Notes under the pieces: generated by a model
Told to the model about the DNA's origin: nothing
The model's database searches: none
The model's input: the letters and a program-made list of their open reading frames with translations, nothing else
Assembly: GCF_003853415.1 (NCBI RefSeq)
Contig: NZ_QTPP01000024.1
Span: 53,941 to 117,940 of the forward strand
Source of the DNA: Burkholderia sp. Bp9142
GTDB lineage: Bacteria; Pseudomonadota; Gammaproteobacteria; Burkholderiales; Burkholderiaceae
Direction of reading: 5' to 3'
DNA length: 64,000 bases
Position numbers and translations under genes: made by a program
In this document: positions 18,375 through 28,053 of the stretch, one piece after another
Numbering within the stretch: position 1 is the stretch's first letter
Layout of the letters: each line of letters begins with the position of its first letter

Positions 18375-19139
18375 TCAGGCGCCTTCGTCGGCCTGCAGCG
18401 CACCGGGCGCGACGACGTCGACCCCCGCCGCTTCCAGCGCCGCGCGAATCCGCTTCGCGAACGCGAGCGCATGCGGGCCGTCGCCGTGCAGGCAGACGGT
18501 CTGCGCATTGAGCGGCACCCACTCGCCGCTCACCGCCCGCACCTTCCGCTCGCGCACCATGTCGAGCGTGCGCGCGAGCACCGCATCCTCATCGTCGATC
18601 AGCGCGCCGGGCTGGCTGCGCGGCACGAGCGAGCCGTCCGCGCGGTAGCCGCGATCGGCGAACACTTCCTCCACCGCGGCAAGCCCCGCGTGGCGGGCGG
18701 CCGCGACGAACACGCTGTTCGCGAGCCCGAACACGGCTAGCGACGGATCGAAGTCGTGGATCGCGGACACCACCGCATCGGCGATCATCGGGTCGCGCGC
18801 GGCCTGGTTGTACAGCGCGCCGTGCGGCTTCACGTGCGCGATGCGGCCGCCTTCGGCCTGCGCGATCGCCGACAGCGCGCCGAGCTGGTACAGCACGCCC
18901 GCATAGATGTCGCCGGCCGGCAGGTGCATTTCCTTGCGGCCGAAATTCTCCGGGTCGTGAAAGCTCGGGTGCGCGCCGATCGACACGCCTTTCTGCACGG
19001 CCCAGCGCACGCAGTCGCGCATCGCATTGGCGCCGCCTGCATGCCAGCCGCACGCGATGTTCGCCGACGTGACGAGGTCGAGCAGCGCCTCGTCCGATCC
19101 GCATCCTTCGCCGAGATCGGCATTCAGATCGATTTCCAT
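18375..19139 (-). CDS. pxpA: 5-oxoprolinase subunit A (LamB/YcsF family)
   Basis: A 254-residue subunit of the prokaryotic ATP-dependent 5-oxoprolinase PxpABC, which opens 5-oxoproline (pyroglutamate) to glutamate and so removes a damage product of glutamine. The family start MEIDLNADLGEG is intact, followed by ANIACGWHAGGA, GAHPSFHDPENFGR, the HVKPHGALYNQ motif and VCLHGDGPHAL near the end. I start at 19139; an ATG 5 codons earlier is possible. It is the last gene of pxpB-pxpC-pxpA, 54 nt after pxpC. Confidence 0.93.
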   Translation of the reverse strand: MEIDLNADLGEGCGSDEALLDLVTSANIACGWHAGGANAMRDCVRWAVQKGVSIGAHPSFHDPENFGRKEMHLPAGDIYAGVLYQLGALSAIAQAEGGRIAHVKPHGALYNQAARDPMIADAVVSAIHDFDPSLAVFGLANSVFVAAARHAGLAAVEEVFADRGYRADGSLVPRSQPGALIDDEDAVLARTLDMVRERKVRAVSGEWVPLNAQTVCLHGDGPHALAFAKRIRAALEAAGVDVVAPGALQADEGA

Positions 19140-19193
19140 GATGTTCTCGTCCACTGATGGCGTGGCGCGTCCTCCATGTTGCTTCCGCCATTG

Positions 19194-20261
19194 TCACGCC
19201 GCGCGCGATTGCGCGCGGCGGCGCGTTTCCTCGCGCATCTCGATCGCGACGTCGATCTGCCGCAGATAGGCACGTTCCGCGGTCAGGGCGGCGCGCGCGG
19301 CGTCGGGTGTCGCGCGCACGAAGCGGATCGGCAGGTTGAGCCGGGCCTGTGCGAGTTTCCAGAGATCCGCGCGGATCACCGTGCCGATCTTCGGATAGCC
19401 GCCGGTGGTCTGCGCGTCGTGCATCAGCACGATCGGCTGGCCGTTCGGCGGCACCTGGATCGTACCGGGCAGCACCGCGTGCGACAGCAGCTCGGCCGGC
19501 CGCTCGCGCACCAGCTCGGCGCCGGCGAGACGATAGCCCATCCGGTTGCTGTTGGCGGTGACGAGCCATTCCCCGTCCCAGAACGCCTGCTGCGAATCGG
19601 CCGCGAACGACGCGTAGTCGGGGCCCGGCAGCACGCGCACGGGCATTGCCCACGGCGCATGCGCGGGACGGTGCCGGCGCGGCGGCTCGTCGACGCGCAC
19701 GAATGCGCACCACGCGGGCGCCTTCACGCCGAATTCGGGCGCATCGGCCGCGAGGCAGCCGGCGCCGGCCGGCGGCACGCCGACCGGGAGCCGATCGCCG
19801 TCGCGCAGCGCGCGGCCGCCGAGGCCGCCGAAGCGCGACGCGAGATCGGTGCTGCGCGAGCCGAGCATCGGCAGCACGTCGATGCCGCCCGCGATGCACA
19901 GGTAGCCGCGCATCCCGCGCTTCGCGGCCGGCAGCACGAGCGTCTGCCCGGCCTCGACCGGCAGGCTCCACCATGAATACACGGGCTTGCCGTCGAGCGT
20001 CGCGCCGAATTCGGTGCCGGTGATCGCGATGCGCGTCGCGCGGGTGAAGCGGAACGCGGCCGGGCCGATCGTGATCTCGACGGCCGCCGCGTCGGGGCGG
20101 TTGCCGACCAGCCGGTTGCCGACCTCGAGCGCGAGGCCGTCGAGCGCGCCGCCCTGCGCGACGCCGAGATGGCGCGTGCCGCGGCGGCCGAGATCCTGCA
20201 CGGTCGACAGCGGGCCGGCGCGGACCACCTCGATCGTGCCCGGTGCGATGTTCTGGCTCAT
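19194..20261 (-). CDS. pxpC: 5-oxoprolinase subunit C (biotin-dependent carboxyltransferase family)
   Basis: A 355-residue protein of the KipA/CT_A_B family. The N-terminus TIEVVRAGPLSTVQDLGRRGTRHLGVAQGGALD and the later SNRMGYRLAG, PPNGQPIVLMHDAQTTGGYPKIG are the conserved blocks. Together with PxpB it is thought to activate or hold the substrate for PxpA. Older annotations call it allophanate hydrolase subunit 2 or urea amidolyase-related. It overlaps pxpB by 4 nt, so translation is coupled. Confidence 0.93.
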   Translation of the reverse strand: MSQNIAPGTIEVVRAGPLSTVQDLGRRGTRHLGVAQGGALDGLALEVGNRLVGNRPDAAAVEITIGPAAFRFTRATRIAITGTEFGATLDGKPVYSWWSLPVEAGQTLVLPAAKRGMRGYLCIAGGIDVLPMLGSRSTDLASRFGGLGGRALRDGDRLPVGVPPAGAGCLAADAPEFGVKAPAWCAFVRVDEPPRRHRPAHAPWAMPVRVLPGPDYASFAADSQQAFWDGEWLVTANSNRMGYRLAGAELVRERPAELLSHAVLPGTIQVPPNGQPIVLMHDAQTTGGYPKIGTVIRADLWKLAQARLNLPIRFVRATPDAARAALTAERAYLRQIDVAIEMREETRRRAQSRAA

Positions 20262-20914
20262 GTCGCGTCGACTCCCGCAATGGTGAAGCGCACGCGGTCG
20301 CCGGGCAGCAAGAGCGTCGGCTGCGGCTGCGTGGGGTCGAACAGCACGTGCGACGTGCGGCCGATCAGCTGCCAGCCGCCGGGCGACGTGGCCGGATAGA
20401 TGCCGGTCTGCGCACCGCCGATGCCGACCGAGCCGGCCGGCACTTCCAGTCGCGGTGCCGCGCGGCGCGGCGTGTGCAGCGACGCATCGAGGCCGCCGAG
20501 ATACGCGAAGCCCGGCTGGAAGCCGACGAAGAACACGACGTATTCGCCGGCCGCGTGGCGCGCGACGACTTCGTCGGCCGACAGCCCGGTATGCGCGGCG
20601 ACGGCCAACAGGTCAGGCCCGGCCGCGCCGCCGTATTCGACCGGAATCTCGATCGCGCGGCCGTCCGCGTGCTCGACGTCGGCGGTTTCCCACGCGTCGC
20701 GCAGCGCCGGCGTGAGCGACTCGGCCGTCGCGGCGAGCGCGTCGAACACGATCGTCAGGTTGTTCATGCCCGGCACGACGTCGATCACGTCGGGCCACGC
20801 GCGCGCGGCCTCGGCGACGGCCCAGACGCGGCGCTGGCAATCGAGCGTGGCGGGCGACGGCATCTCGCACACGAGGGCGGCATCGCCGAGCGGATAAATG
20901 CGGGGTTGCGTCAT
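20258..20914 (-). CDS. pxpB: 5-oxoprolinase subunit B (KipI family)
   Basis: A 218-residue protein of the KipI/CT_C_D family, first gene of the operon. The family's GDAALVCEM at the start, the VVPGMNNLTIVFDALA segment, the central VFFVGFQPGFAYLGGLD and SVGIGGAQTGIYPATSPGGWQLIGRT are all present. In E. coli PxpB and PxpC form the stable complex that works with PxpA. The shared promoter region with the divergent MarR-like gene carries a long palindrome about 40 nt upstream of this start. Confidence 0.93.
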   Translation of the reverse strand: MTQPRIYPLGDAALVCEMPSPATLDCQRRVWAVAEAARAWPDVIDVVPGMNNLTIVFDALAATAESLTPALRDAWETADVEHADGRAIEIPVEYGGAAGPDLLAVAAHTGLSADEVVARHAAGEYVVFFVGFQPGFAYLGGLDASLHTPRRAAPRLEVPAGSVGIGGAQTGIYPATSPGGWQLIGRTSHVLFDPTQPQPTLLLPGDRVRFTIAGVDAT

Positions 20915-20950
20915 CGGACTGGCACGGTTCGGACGGCAATGTTAGCGCAC

Positions 20951-20973
20951 ATTGTCAATAAAATATCGACAAC
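20951..20973. promoter_or_regulatory. palindromic operator candidate between pxpB and the MarR-like gene
   Basis: The arms ATTGTCAATA and TATCGACAAC are inverted repeats (8 of 10 positions) around AAA. The site lies 37 nt upstream of pxpB and 90 nt upstream of the divergent regulator, a place where a dimeric winged-helix protein could control both. Confidence 0.6.
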
Positions 20974-21062
20974 TTCCCAATAAGCGTTTTCGCCTAGCTC
21001 GTATACGGCGGCTTCTGTCGTACACTCGGCACACCCTGACATCCCGCTTGCGCCGCCTTTCC

Positions 21063-21575
21063 ATGAAGCGTCCTCCGACCAAGATCGTGTCATCCGAACA
21101 CCTCGTTTCCGATTCGAGCGCGGAGCTGTCGGAGCTCGAATACGGGCTCATCATGGCCGGCAACGCATTCAACCGCTGGATGGTGCGCTGCATGTCGGCC
21201 GCGGGCGCGAAGGACATGACGGCGGTCGAGGTGTCGCTGCTGCATCATGTCAGCCATCGCGAACGCAAGAAGAAGCTCGCCGACATCTGCTTCGTGCTCA
21301 ATATCGAGGATACGCACGTCGCGACCTACGCGCTGAAAAAACTGATCGCGCGCGGCTATGTGAAGAGCGAGAAGAGCGGCAAGGAGGTGTTCTTCTTCGC
21401 GACCGACGCGGGCCGCGAGCTGTGTTTGAAGTATCGGGAGGTGCGCGAGCATTGCCTGATCGAGACGCTGAAGGACAGCGGCCTCACCAACGAGCAGATC
21501 GGCGACGCGGCGCAGTTGCTGCGCCACGCATCGGGCCTCTACGACACGGCCGCGCGTGCGGCGGCTTCGCTGTAA
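21063..21575 (+). CDS. MarR-like winged-helix transcription regulator
   Basis: A 170-residue DNA-binding protein. The winged helix lies at about residues 60-125, with the recognition region DICFVLNIEDTHVATYALKKLI followed by the wing GYVKSEKSGKEVFFFATDAGREL. The closing helices (LLRHASGLYDTAARAAA) would form the dimer. It is divergent from pxpBCA, so control of 5-oxoproline breakdown is the natural guess, but this is from position only. The ATG at 21063 (MKRPPTKIVSS) is preferred; the frame stays open 37 codons upstream across the palindrome, which argues against the earlier start. Confidence 0.82.
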   Translation: MKRPPTKIVSSEHLVSDSSAELSELEYGLIMAGNAFNRWMVRCMSAAGAKDMTAVEVSLLHHVSHRERKKKLADICFVLNIEDTHVATYALKKLIARGYVKSEKSGKEVFFFATDAGRELCLKYREVREHCLIETLKDSGLTNEQIGDAAQLLRHASGLYDTAARAAASL

Positions 21576-21643
21576 ACGATTGCGAACGGGACGGTGAACG
21601 CGGTGACGCGCGGCATGCCGCTGGCGCGGTGTCGCGCGCCGCG

Positions 21644-22255
21644 TCATCCGGCAGCGGCGGGGTAAAGCGCGCCGTCGGTCACGATCCAGCGCATCGCGAG
21701 ATCGTGCACTTCGGCGGGCAGCGCATCCACGCGACACGCTTCATACGCGATGCCGACCGTCACCGGCAGCGTGTCGCCCGGCCAGATCGCGAGCGTGCGG
21801 TCGTAATAGCCGCCGCCATAGCCGAGCCGGTAGCGCTGCAGATCGAATCCCACACACGGAATCAGCAATAGGTCGGGCACGACGATGACCCCGGACGCCG
21901 GTTCCGGAATCCGGTGGTGCCCCTCGCGCATCGGCGTATCGGCATCCCATGCATGGAACGCGAGCGGCGTGTGCTTCTCGCCGATCACCGGCAGCGAGGC
22001 ACGGCGGCCCGGGCCTGCCGCGGCCCACGCGAGCACCGCGTCGCGCGCGTCGAATTCGCCCGCCAGCGGCCAGTAGAAGCCGACCGTGCGCGGTGCGAGC
22101 TGCTCGAGCAACAGGCGCAGCCGCGCGTCGAGCGCGGCGTTCGCGGCGGGCTGCGACGCGGCGTCGCGACGCGCGCCGGACAGCGTTTTGCGCAGCGCAA
22201 CCTTCGGGTTCGGCACAGGGTTGCATGCTATGCTTTCGTTCACTTCGTGCTCCAT
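21644..22255 (-). CDS. 5-formyltetrahydrofolate cyclo-ligase
   Basis: A 203-residue enzyme that converts 5-formyltetrahydrofolate to 5,10-methenyltetrahydrofolate with ATP, returning stored folate to one-carbon metabolism. The ATP and folate site RYRLGYGGGYYDRTL at about residue 150 is diagnostic, with the N-terminal VALRKTLSGARRDA and the PDLLLIPCVGFD strand. In many bacteria this gene follows the 6S RNA gene; here its start lies 8 nt from the divergent slt start, so no such RNA fits upstream. The exact start is uncertain; a GTG a few codons in is also possible. Confidence 0.9.
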   Translation of the reverse strand: MEHEVNESIACNPVPNPKVALRKTLSGARRDAASQPAANAALDARLRLLLEQLAPRTVGFYWPLAGEFDARDAVLAWAAAGPGRRASLPVIGEKHTPLAFHAWDADTPMREGHHRIPEPASGVIVVPDLLLIPCVGFDLQRYRLGYGGGYYDRTLAIWPGDTLPVTVGIAYEACRVDALPAEVHDLAMRWIVTDGALYPAAAG

Positions 22256-22263
22256 TCAAAACG

Positions 22264-24216
22264 ATGTCGAACAGCCTTTTCCGAGTATATCGCGCGGTCG
22301 CGCTCACGCTTTCGGCCGCCGCGCTCGTCGCGGGCACGGCCGCGTGCGCGGCACCGAACGACGACACGCTCGCCGGGGACGACCAGATCTTCGTGCAGCT
22401 TCGCGAAGCCGCGCGCCGCAACGACGCCGCGAAGGCCGCGCAGCTCGCGTCGATGATCCCGAACTATCCGGTCCCGTCCTACGTCGAGTATTTCCAGATC
22501 AAGCCGCAGTTGTTCGATTCGACGGGCCGCGCACGTGCCGACGCGCCCGACGCACCCGTGCAGTCGTTCCTGCAGCGCTACGACGGCCAGGCGATCGCCG
22601 ACCGCCTGCGCAACGACTACCTGCTCGTGCTCGGCGCGCGCCACGACTGGCGCAACTTCGACGACCAGTACAAGCGCTTCGTGCTCGACGACGACACGCA
22701 GGTCAAGTGCTATGCGCTCGAATCACGCGCGGCGCGCGGCGAGAACGTCGCCGAGGCGGCGCGCGCGCTGCTCGTCGAGCCGAAATACTACGGCGACGCC
22801 TGTGTCGACCTGATTACGGCACTGACGGTCAACCAGCAGTTCACGAGCGATGACGTGTGGCAGCAGGCGCGCCTCGCGTACGAGCAGAACTACACGACGC
22901 TCGGCGGCAAGATCGTCGACGCGCTCGGCCCGCGCCCGGTCAGCTTCGACCAGGCGACGAGCGCACCGCCGCTGTACCTCGCGCGCGGCATCGGCCCCGA
23001 CGCCGTGTCGCACCAGCTCGCGCTGATCGCCCTCGGCCGCATGGCGCGCAACGATCCGGACGCGGCGGCAGGGATGCTGACGTCGGTCACCGGCTCGCTG
23101 ACGAAGCAGGAACAGGCGATCGCGTGGGGGGCGATCGGCTACCAGGGCGCGATCAAGCGCTCGCCGCTCGCGTCGGTCTGGTATGCGAAATCCGCGAACG
23201 CGCCGCTGTCGAATCCGGGCTACGAATGGCGCACGCGCGCCGCGCTGCTCGCCGGCAACTGGCCGATGGTGCGCTGGTCGATCGAACAGATGCCGCCGTC
23301 GCTGCGCGACGATCCGGCATGGATCTACTGGCATGCGCGCGCGCTCAAGCAGAGCGGCGACATGCTGCAGGCGAACCAGGAATTCGAGCAGGTCGCGGGC
23401 CAGTACAATTTCTACGGGCAGCTCGCCGGCGAAGAGCTCGGCCAGCGCACGTCGATCCCGCCGCGCACGAAGGTGAGCGACGCCGAGGTCGACGCGATGA
23501 GCAAGATCCCGGGCTTCGCGCTCGCGCAGCGCTTCTACGGGCTGAACCTGCGCCTCGAAGGCAATCGCGAATGGAACTGGCCGCTGCGCGGGATGACCGA
23601 TCGCCAGCTGCTCGCGGCCGCCGAGTACGGCAAGCGCGTCGACCTGCTCGACCGCACGGTCAACACGGCCGACCGCACGAAGGCCGAGCACGACTTCACG
23701 CTGCGCTATCCGTCGCCGTACCGCGACATCGTCGAGCGCTACGCGCAGTCGTCGGGCCTCGACATCGAATGGGCGTACGGGCTGATCCGCCAGGAATCGC
23801 GCTTCATCACGAACGCGCGTTCGTCGGTCGGCGCGGGCGGGCTGATGCAGCTGATGCCGGCCACCGCGCAGATCGTCGCGAAGAAGCTCGGGATGGGCAC
23901 GATCACGCGTGCGCAGATGCACGACATCAATACCAACATCCAGCTCGGCACCTGGTATCTGGCCGACATCTACAATACCTTCGACAGCTCGCCGGTGCTG
24001 GCGACCGCCGGTTACAACGCGGGCCCGGGCCGGCCGCGCCAGTGGCGCCAGGTATTGACGCAGCCGGTCGAAGGCGCGATCTTCGCGGAGACGATTCCGT
24101 TCAACGAGACGCGCGACTACGTGAAGAACGTGCTGTCGAATACCGTCTACTACGCGGCGCTCTTCGAGGGCAAACCGCAGTCGTTGAAGAAGCGTCTAGG
24201 CATGATCTCGCCCTGA
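22264..24216 (+). CDS. slt: soluble lytic murein transglycosylase
   Basis: A 650-residue periplasmic enzyme that cleaves glycan strands of peptidoglycan to 1,6-anhydro products. A signal peptide ends about residue 28 (LVAGTAACA). The middle is the long alpha-superhelical (U and L domain) region of Slt70-type proteins. The catalytic SLT domain is at about residues 500-620: GLIRQESRFITNARSSVGAGGLMQLMPATA with the catalytic Glu, and ATAGYNAGPGRPRQW. The length matches E. coli Slt70 (645). The start at 22264 gives the signal peptide; upstream open frame belongs to the antisense cyclo-ligase gene. A perfect terminator follows. Confidence 0.93.
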   Translation: MSNSLFRVYRAVALTLSAAALVAGTAACAAPNDDTLAGDDQIFVQLREAARRNDAAKAAQLASMIPNYPVPSYVEYFQIKPQLFDSTGRARADAPDAPVQSFLQRYDGQAIADRLRNDYLLVLGARHDWRNFDDQYKRFVLDDDTQVKCYALESRAARGENVAEAARALLVEPKYYGDACVDLITALTVNQQFTSDDVWQQARLAYEQNYTTLGGKIVDALGPRPVSFDQATSAPPLYLARGIGPDAVSHQLALIALGRMARNDPDAAAGMLTSVTGSLTKQEQAIAWGAIGYQGAIKRSPLASVWYAKSANAPLSNPGYEWRTRAALLAGNWPMVRWSIEQMPPSLRDDPAWIYWHARALKQSGDMLQANQEFEQVAGQYNFYGQLAGEELGQRTSIPPRTKVSDAEVDAMSKIPGFALAQRFYGLNLRLEGNREWNWPLRGMTDRQLLAAAEYGKRVDLLDRTVNTADRTKAEHDFTLRYPSPYRDIVERYAQSSGLDIEWAYGLIRQESRFITNARSSVGAGGLMQLMPATAQIVAKKLGMGTITRAQMHDINTNIQLGTWYLADIYNTFDSSPVLATAGYNAGPGRPRQWRQVLTQPVEGAIFAETIPFNETRDYVKNVLSNTVYYAALFEGKPQSLKKRLGMISP

Positions 24217-24228
24217 TCCGCAATCTTC

Positions 24229-24261
24229 ACACTGCCGCGCGAGACGCGGCAGTGTTCTTTT
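24229..24261 (+). terminator. intrinsic terminator of slt
   Basis: A perfect 11-bp stem ACACTGCCGCG/CGCGGCAGTGT with a 5-nt loop is followed by TCTTTT, starting 12 nt after the slt stop. Confidence 0.9.
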
Positions 24262-24273
24262 GAGGTCTCGAAC

Positions 24274-25236
24274 ATGGATCGCCAGACCGTCGCGCTATTG
24301 GGCGGCACCGGCTTCATCGGCAGCCTGCTCGTCAACGCGCTGATCGACGCCGGCAAGCAGGTACGGATCGGCACGCGGCGGCGCGAGCACGCGCGCCACC
24401 TGCAGATGCTGCCGGTCGAGATCGTCGAACTCGACGCGTTCGATACGCGCACGCTGGCCCGGTTCGTCGCCGGCGCGCACGCGGCCGTCAATCTCGTCGG
24501 CGTGCTGCACGGTGGCCACGGCACGCCGTACGGGCCGGGGTTCGAGCGCGCGCACGTCGCGCTGCCGGCCGCGCTGGCCGCCGCGTGCGTCGAAGTCGGC
24601 GTGCGGCGCGTGCTGCACATGAGCGCGCTCGGCGCCGATTCGCATGGCCCGAGCATGTACCAGCGCTCGAAGGGCGACGGCGAGGCCGCGCTGCATGCGG
24701 TCGCGGCGACCGATTCGCTCGCGCTGACGATCTTCCGCCCGTCGGTCGTGTTCGGCCCCGGCGACGCCTTTCTCAACACGTTCGCGAACCTGCAGCGCAC
24801 GCTGCCCGTGCTGCCGCTCGCGATGCCCGACGCGCGCTTCCAGCCGGTGTTCGTCGGCGACGTGGTGCGCGCGTTCGTCAACACGCTCGATCTCGCGGGC
24901 GCACACGGCAAGACCTACGAGCTCGGCGGCCCGACCGTCTATACGCTCGAGCAGCTGGTGCGCTATTGCGGCACGCTGGTCGGCCGGCAGGCACGCATCG
25001 TGCGGCTGCCCGACGCGCTCGCGCGGCTGCAGGCGCGCGTGTTCGAATGCCTGCCCGGCGAGCCGGTGATCACGCGCGACAATCTTGCATCGATGTCGGT
25101 GCCGAACGTGCTGTCCGGGCCGCTCGCGCCGGAACTCGGAATCTCGCCCGCGAGTCTCGAGAGCATCGCGCCCGCGTATCTCGGCCACGCCGCGCAGCGG
25201 TCCCGCTTCGACTGGTTCCGCTCGCGCCGCCACTAG
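24274..25236 (+). CDS. NDUFA9-like NAD(P)-binding protein (atypical SDR)
   Basis: A 320-residue protein with an N-terminal Rossmann fold, VALLGGTGFIGSLLVNALI, then RRREHARHLQMLP. It belongs to the atypical short-chain dehydrogenases related to mitochondrial complex I subunit NDUFA9. The expected catalytic Tyr region is degenerate (SMYQRSKGDGE keeps a Tyr and Lys). The FRPSVVFGPGDAFLN block is typical. Bacterial members are thought to be quinone or respiratory-chain associated, but none of the nuo genes is nearby. It starts just beyond the slt terminator and is followed by a glutathione S-transferase gene 55 nt on. Confidence 0.8.
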   Translation: MDRQTVALLGGTGFIGSLLVNALIDAGKQVRIGTRRREHARHLQMLPVEIVELDAFDTRTLARFVAGAHAAVNLVGVLHGGHGTPYGPGFERAHVALPAALAAACVEVGVRRVLHMSALGADSHGPSMYQRSKGDGEAALHAVAATDSLALTIFRPSVVFGPGDAFLNTFANLQRTLPVLPLAMPDARFQPVFVGDVVRAFVNTLDLAGAHGKTYELGGPTVYTLEQLVRYCGTLVGRQARIVRLPDALARLQARVFECLPGEPVITRDNLASMSVPNVLSGPLAPELGISPASLESIAPAYLGHAAQRSRFDWFRSRRH

Positions 25237-25291
25237 GCGTCGCGGGCCGCCGCTTTCCGTCAATCACTTTCGCGCTTTCCGGAACACCGCC

Positions 25292-25939
25292 ATGAAACTC
25301 GTCATTGGAGACAAGAATTACTCGTCGTGGTCGATGCGGCCGTGGCTGCTGCTCGCGCATTTCGGGATCCCGTTCGACGAGATCGCGATCGAGCTGCGCC
25401 GCGACGACACGGCTGCCCGCATCCGCGAGTATTCGCCGACCGGCAAGGTGCCGTGCCTGATCGACGATCACGGCACCGCGATCTGGGATTCGCTCGCGAT
25501 CGCCGAAACGCTCGCCGAGCGCTATCCGCAGTTCCCGATGTGGCCGGACGATCCGCTCGACCGCGCGCACGCGCGCTGCATCTCGGCCGAGATGCACGCG
25601 GGCTTCGCCGCGCTGCGCACGCAGATGGGGATGAACGTGCGCGCGTCGATGCCGGGGCGCGGCGCGACGCCCGATGCGCTCGCCGACGTCGCGCGCATCG
25701 ACGCGCTGTGGAGCGCGTGCATCGAGGCATCGGGCGGCCCGTTCCTGTTCGGCGAGTTCGGGATCGCCGATGCGATGTACGCGCCCGTCGTGATGCGCTT
25801 CAACACGTATGCGCCGGCGCTGTCGCCGGAGGCGGCCGGCTACGCGGCACGCGTGACGGCGCTGCCGGCGGTGCAGCGCTGGATCGAAGCCGCGCGCCGC
25901 GAAACCAACGTGATTGCCGAATACGAACCGACGCCATGA
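25292..25939 (+). CDS. glutathione S-transferase
   Basis: A 215-residue cytosolic transferase. The N-terminal thioredoxin-like domain begins MKLVIGDKNYSSWSMRPWLLLAH, where a Ser in the SSWSMR turn is the probable glutathione-activating residue. GKVPCLID and the AIWDSLAIAETLAERYP motif (glutathione binding) follow. The C-terminal helical domain is at about residues 90-210. The substrate is unknown. The ATG at 25292 is preferred to longer upstream frames. Its TGA overlaps the cca ATG, so the two genes are translated from one message. Confidence 0.9.
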   Translation: MKLVIGDKNYSSWSMRPWLLLAHFGIPFDEIAIELRRDDTAARIREYSPTGKVPCLIDDHGTAIWDSLAIAETLAERYPQFPMWPDDPLDRAHARCISAEMHAGFAALRTQMGMNVRASMPGRGATPDALADVARIDALWSACIEASGGPFLFGEFGIADAMYAPVVMRFNTYAPALSPEAAGYAARVTALPAVQRWIEAARRETNVIAEYEPTP

Positions 25940-27177
25940 ACATCTACGCGGTAGGCGGAGCGATCCGCGACGAATTGCTCGGCGTGCCGGTGCAGGACCG
26001 CGATTACGTGGTGGTGGGCGCGACGCCCGAGCAGATGGCCGCGCAAGGCTTCCGGCCGGTCGGCAAGGATTTCCCCGTGTTCCTGCATCCGGACACGCAG
26101 GAGGAATACGCGCTCGCGCGCACCGAGCGCAAGACGGCGGCCGGCTATCACGGCTTCCAGTTCTACTACGCGCCCGACGTGACGCTCGACGAGGACCTCG
26201 CGCGGCGCGACCTGACGATCAACGCGATGGCGCGCGAAGTGAGCCCGGAAGGCGTGTTGATCGGGCCGGTGATCGATCCGTTCGACGGGCAGGCCGACCT
26301 GCATGCACGCGTGTTCCGGCACGTGGGCGACGCGTTCGTCGAGGATCCGGTGCGGATCCTGCGGATCGCGCGCTTTGCCGCGCGCTTCGCGGATTTCACG
26401 GTCGCGGACGACACGCTCGCGCTGATGCGGCGCATGGTCGACGCGGGCGAAGCGGACGCGCTGGTGCCCGAGCGCGTGTGGCAGGAGATCGCGCGCGGGC
26501 TGATGGAGGCGAAGCCGTCGCGGATGTTCGCGGTGCTGCGCGAGTGCGGCGCGCTCGCGCGCGTCCTGCCCGAGGTCGGCGCGCTGTGGGGCGTGCCGCA
26601 GCGCGCCGACTACCACCCGGAAGTCGACACGGGCGTGCACGTGATGATGGTCGTCGACTATGCGGCGAAGCAGGGCTATTCGCTGCCGGTGCGCTTCGCG
26701 GCGCTCACGCACGATCTCGGCAAGGCGACGACACCCGCCGACGTGCTGCCGCGCCACGTCGGCCACGAAGGCCGCGGCGTCGACCTCATCAAGCCGTTGT
26801 GCGAGCGGCTGCGCGTGCCGAACGACTGCCGCGATCTCGCGCTGGTGGTCGCGCGCGAGCACGGCAACCTGCATCGCGTGATGGAGATGGGCGCGGCGGC
26901 GCTGGTGCGGCTCTTCGAGCGCAGCGATGCACTGCGCAAGCCGGCGCGCTTTGCGGAAATGCTGCAGGCGTGCGAGTCGGACGCGCGCGGCCGGCTCGGG
27001 CTCGACACGCAGCCGTATCCGCAGGCCGAGCGGCTGCGCGTGGCGCTGGTCGCGGCGCGCAGCGTCGACGCCGGCGCGATCGCGCGCGGCATCGGCGACG
27101 ATGCGATGCAGATCAAGGACGCCGTGCATCGCGCACGGGTCGAGGCCGTCAAGCAGGCGCTGGCGATCGGCGAATAG
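25936..27177 (+). CDS. cca: multifunctional CCA tRNA nucleotidyltransferase/phosphohydrolase
   Basis: A 413-residue enzyme that adds or repairs the CCA end of tRNA. The head domain has GGAIRDELLG (GG-x3-RD) and the catalytic DRDYVVVG (Asp21, Asp23). The NTP-selecting motif DLARRDLTINAMA and the EDPVRILRIARFAARF block follow. The C-terminal HD domain (HPEVDTGVHVMMVVD and LTHDLGK) gives the phosphatase and phosphodiesterase activities found in the long gamma/beta-proteobacterial form. Length is that of the E. coli enzyme (412). It overlaps the transferase gene by 4 nt. Confidence 0.96.
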   Translation: MNIYAVGGAIRDELLGVPVQDRDYVVVGATPEQMAAQGFRPVGKDFPVFLHPDTQEEYALARTERKTAAGYHGFQFYYAPDVTLDEDLARRDLTINAMAREVSPEGVLIGPVIDPFDGQADLHARVFRHVGDAFVEDPVRILRIARFAARFADFTVADDTLALMRRMVDAGEADALVPERVWQEIARGLMEAKPSRMFAVLRECGALARVLPEVGALWGVPQRADYHPEVDTGVHVMMVVDYAAKQGYSLPVRFAALTHDLGKATTPADVLPRHVGHEGRGVDLIKPLCERLRVPNDCRDLALVVAREHGNLHRVMEMGAAALVRLFERSDALRKPARFAEMLQACESDARGRLGLDTQPYPQAERLRVALVAARSVDAGAIARGIGDDAMQIKDAVHRARVEAVKQALAIGE

Positions 27178-27222
27178 CGCGGAACAACCGGGTGGCGCGG
27201 TGTGCCGCCCGGCCGCCGGCCG

Positions 27223-28053
<831 letters not shown>

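Noticed and set aside
22264..24216. Slt as a lipoprotein (Cys near residue 28)
   Set aside because: The residues before the Cys (GTAAC) lack the Leu or similar residue at -3 of a normal lipobox; an ordinary signal peptide is more likely.
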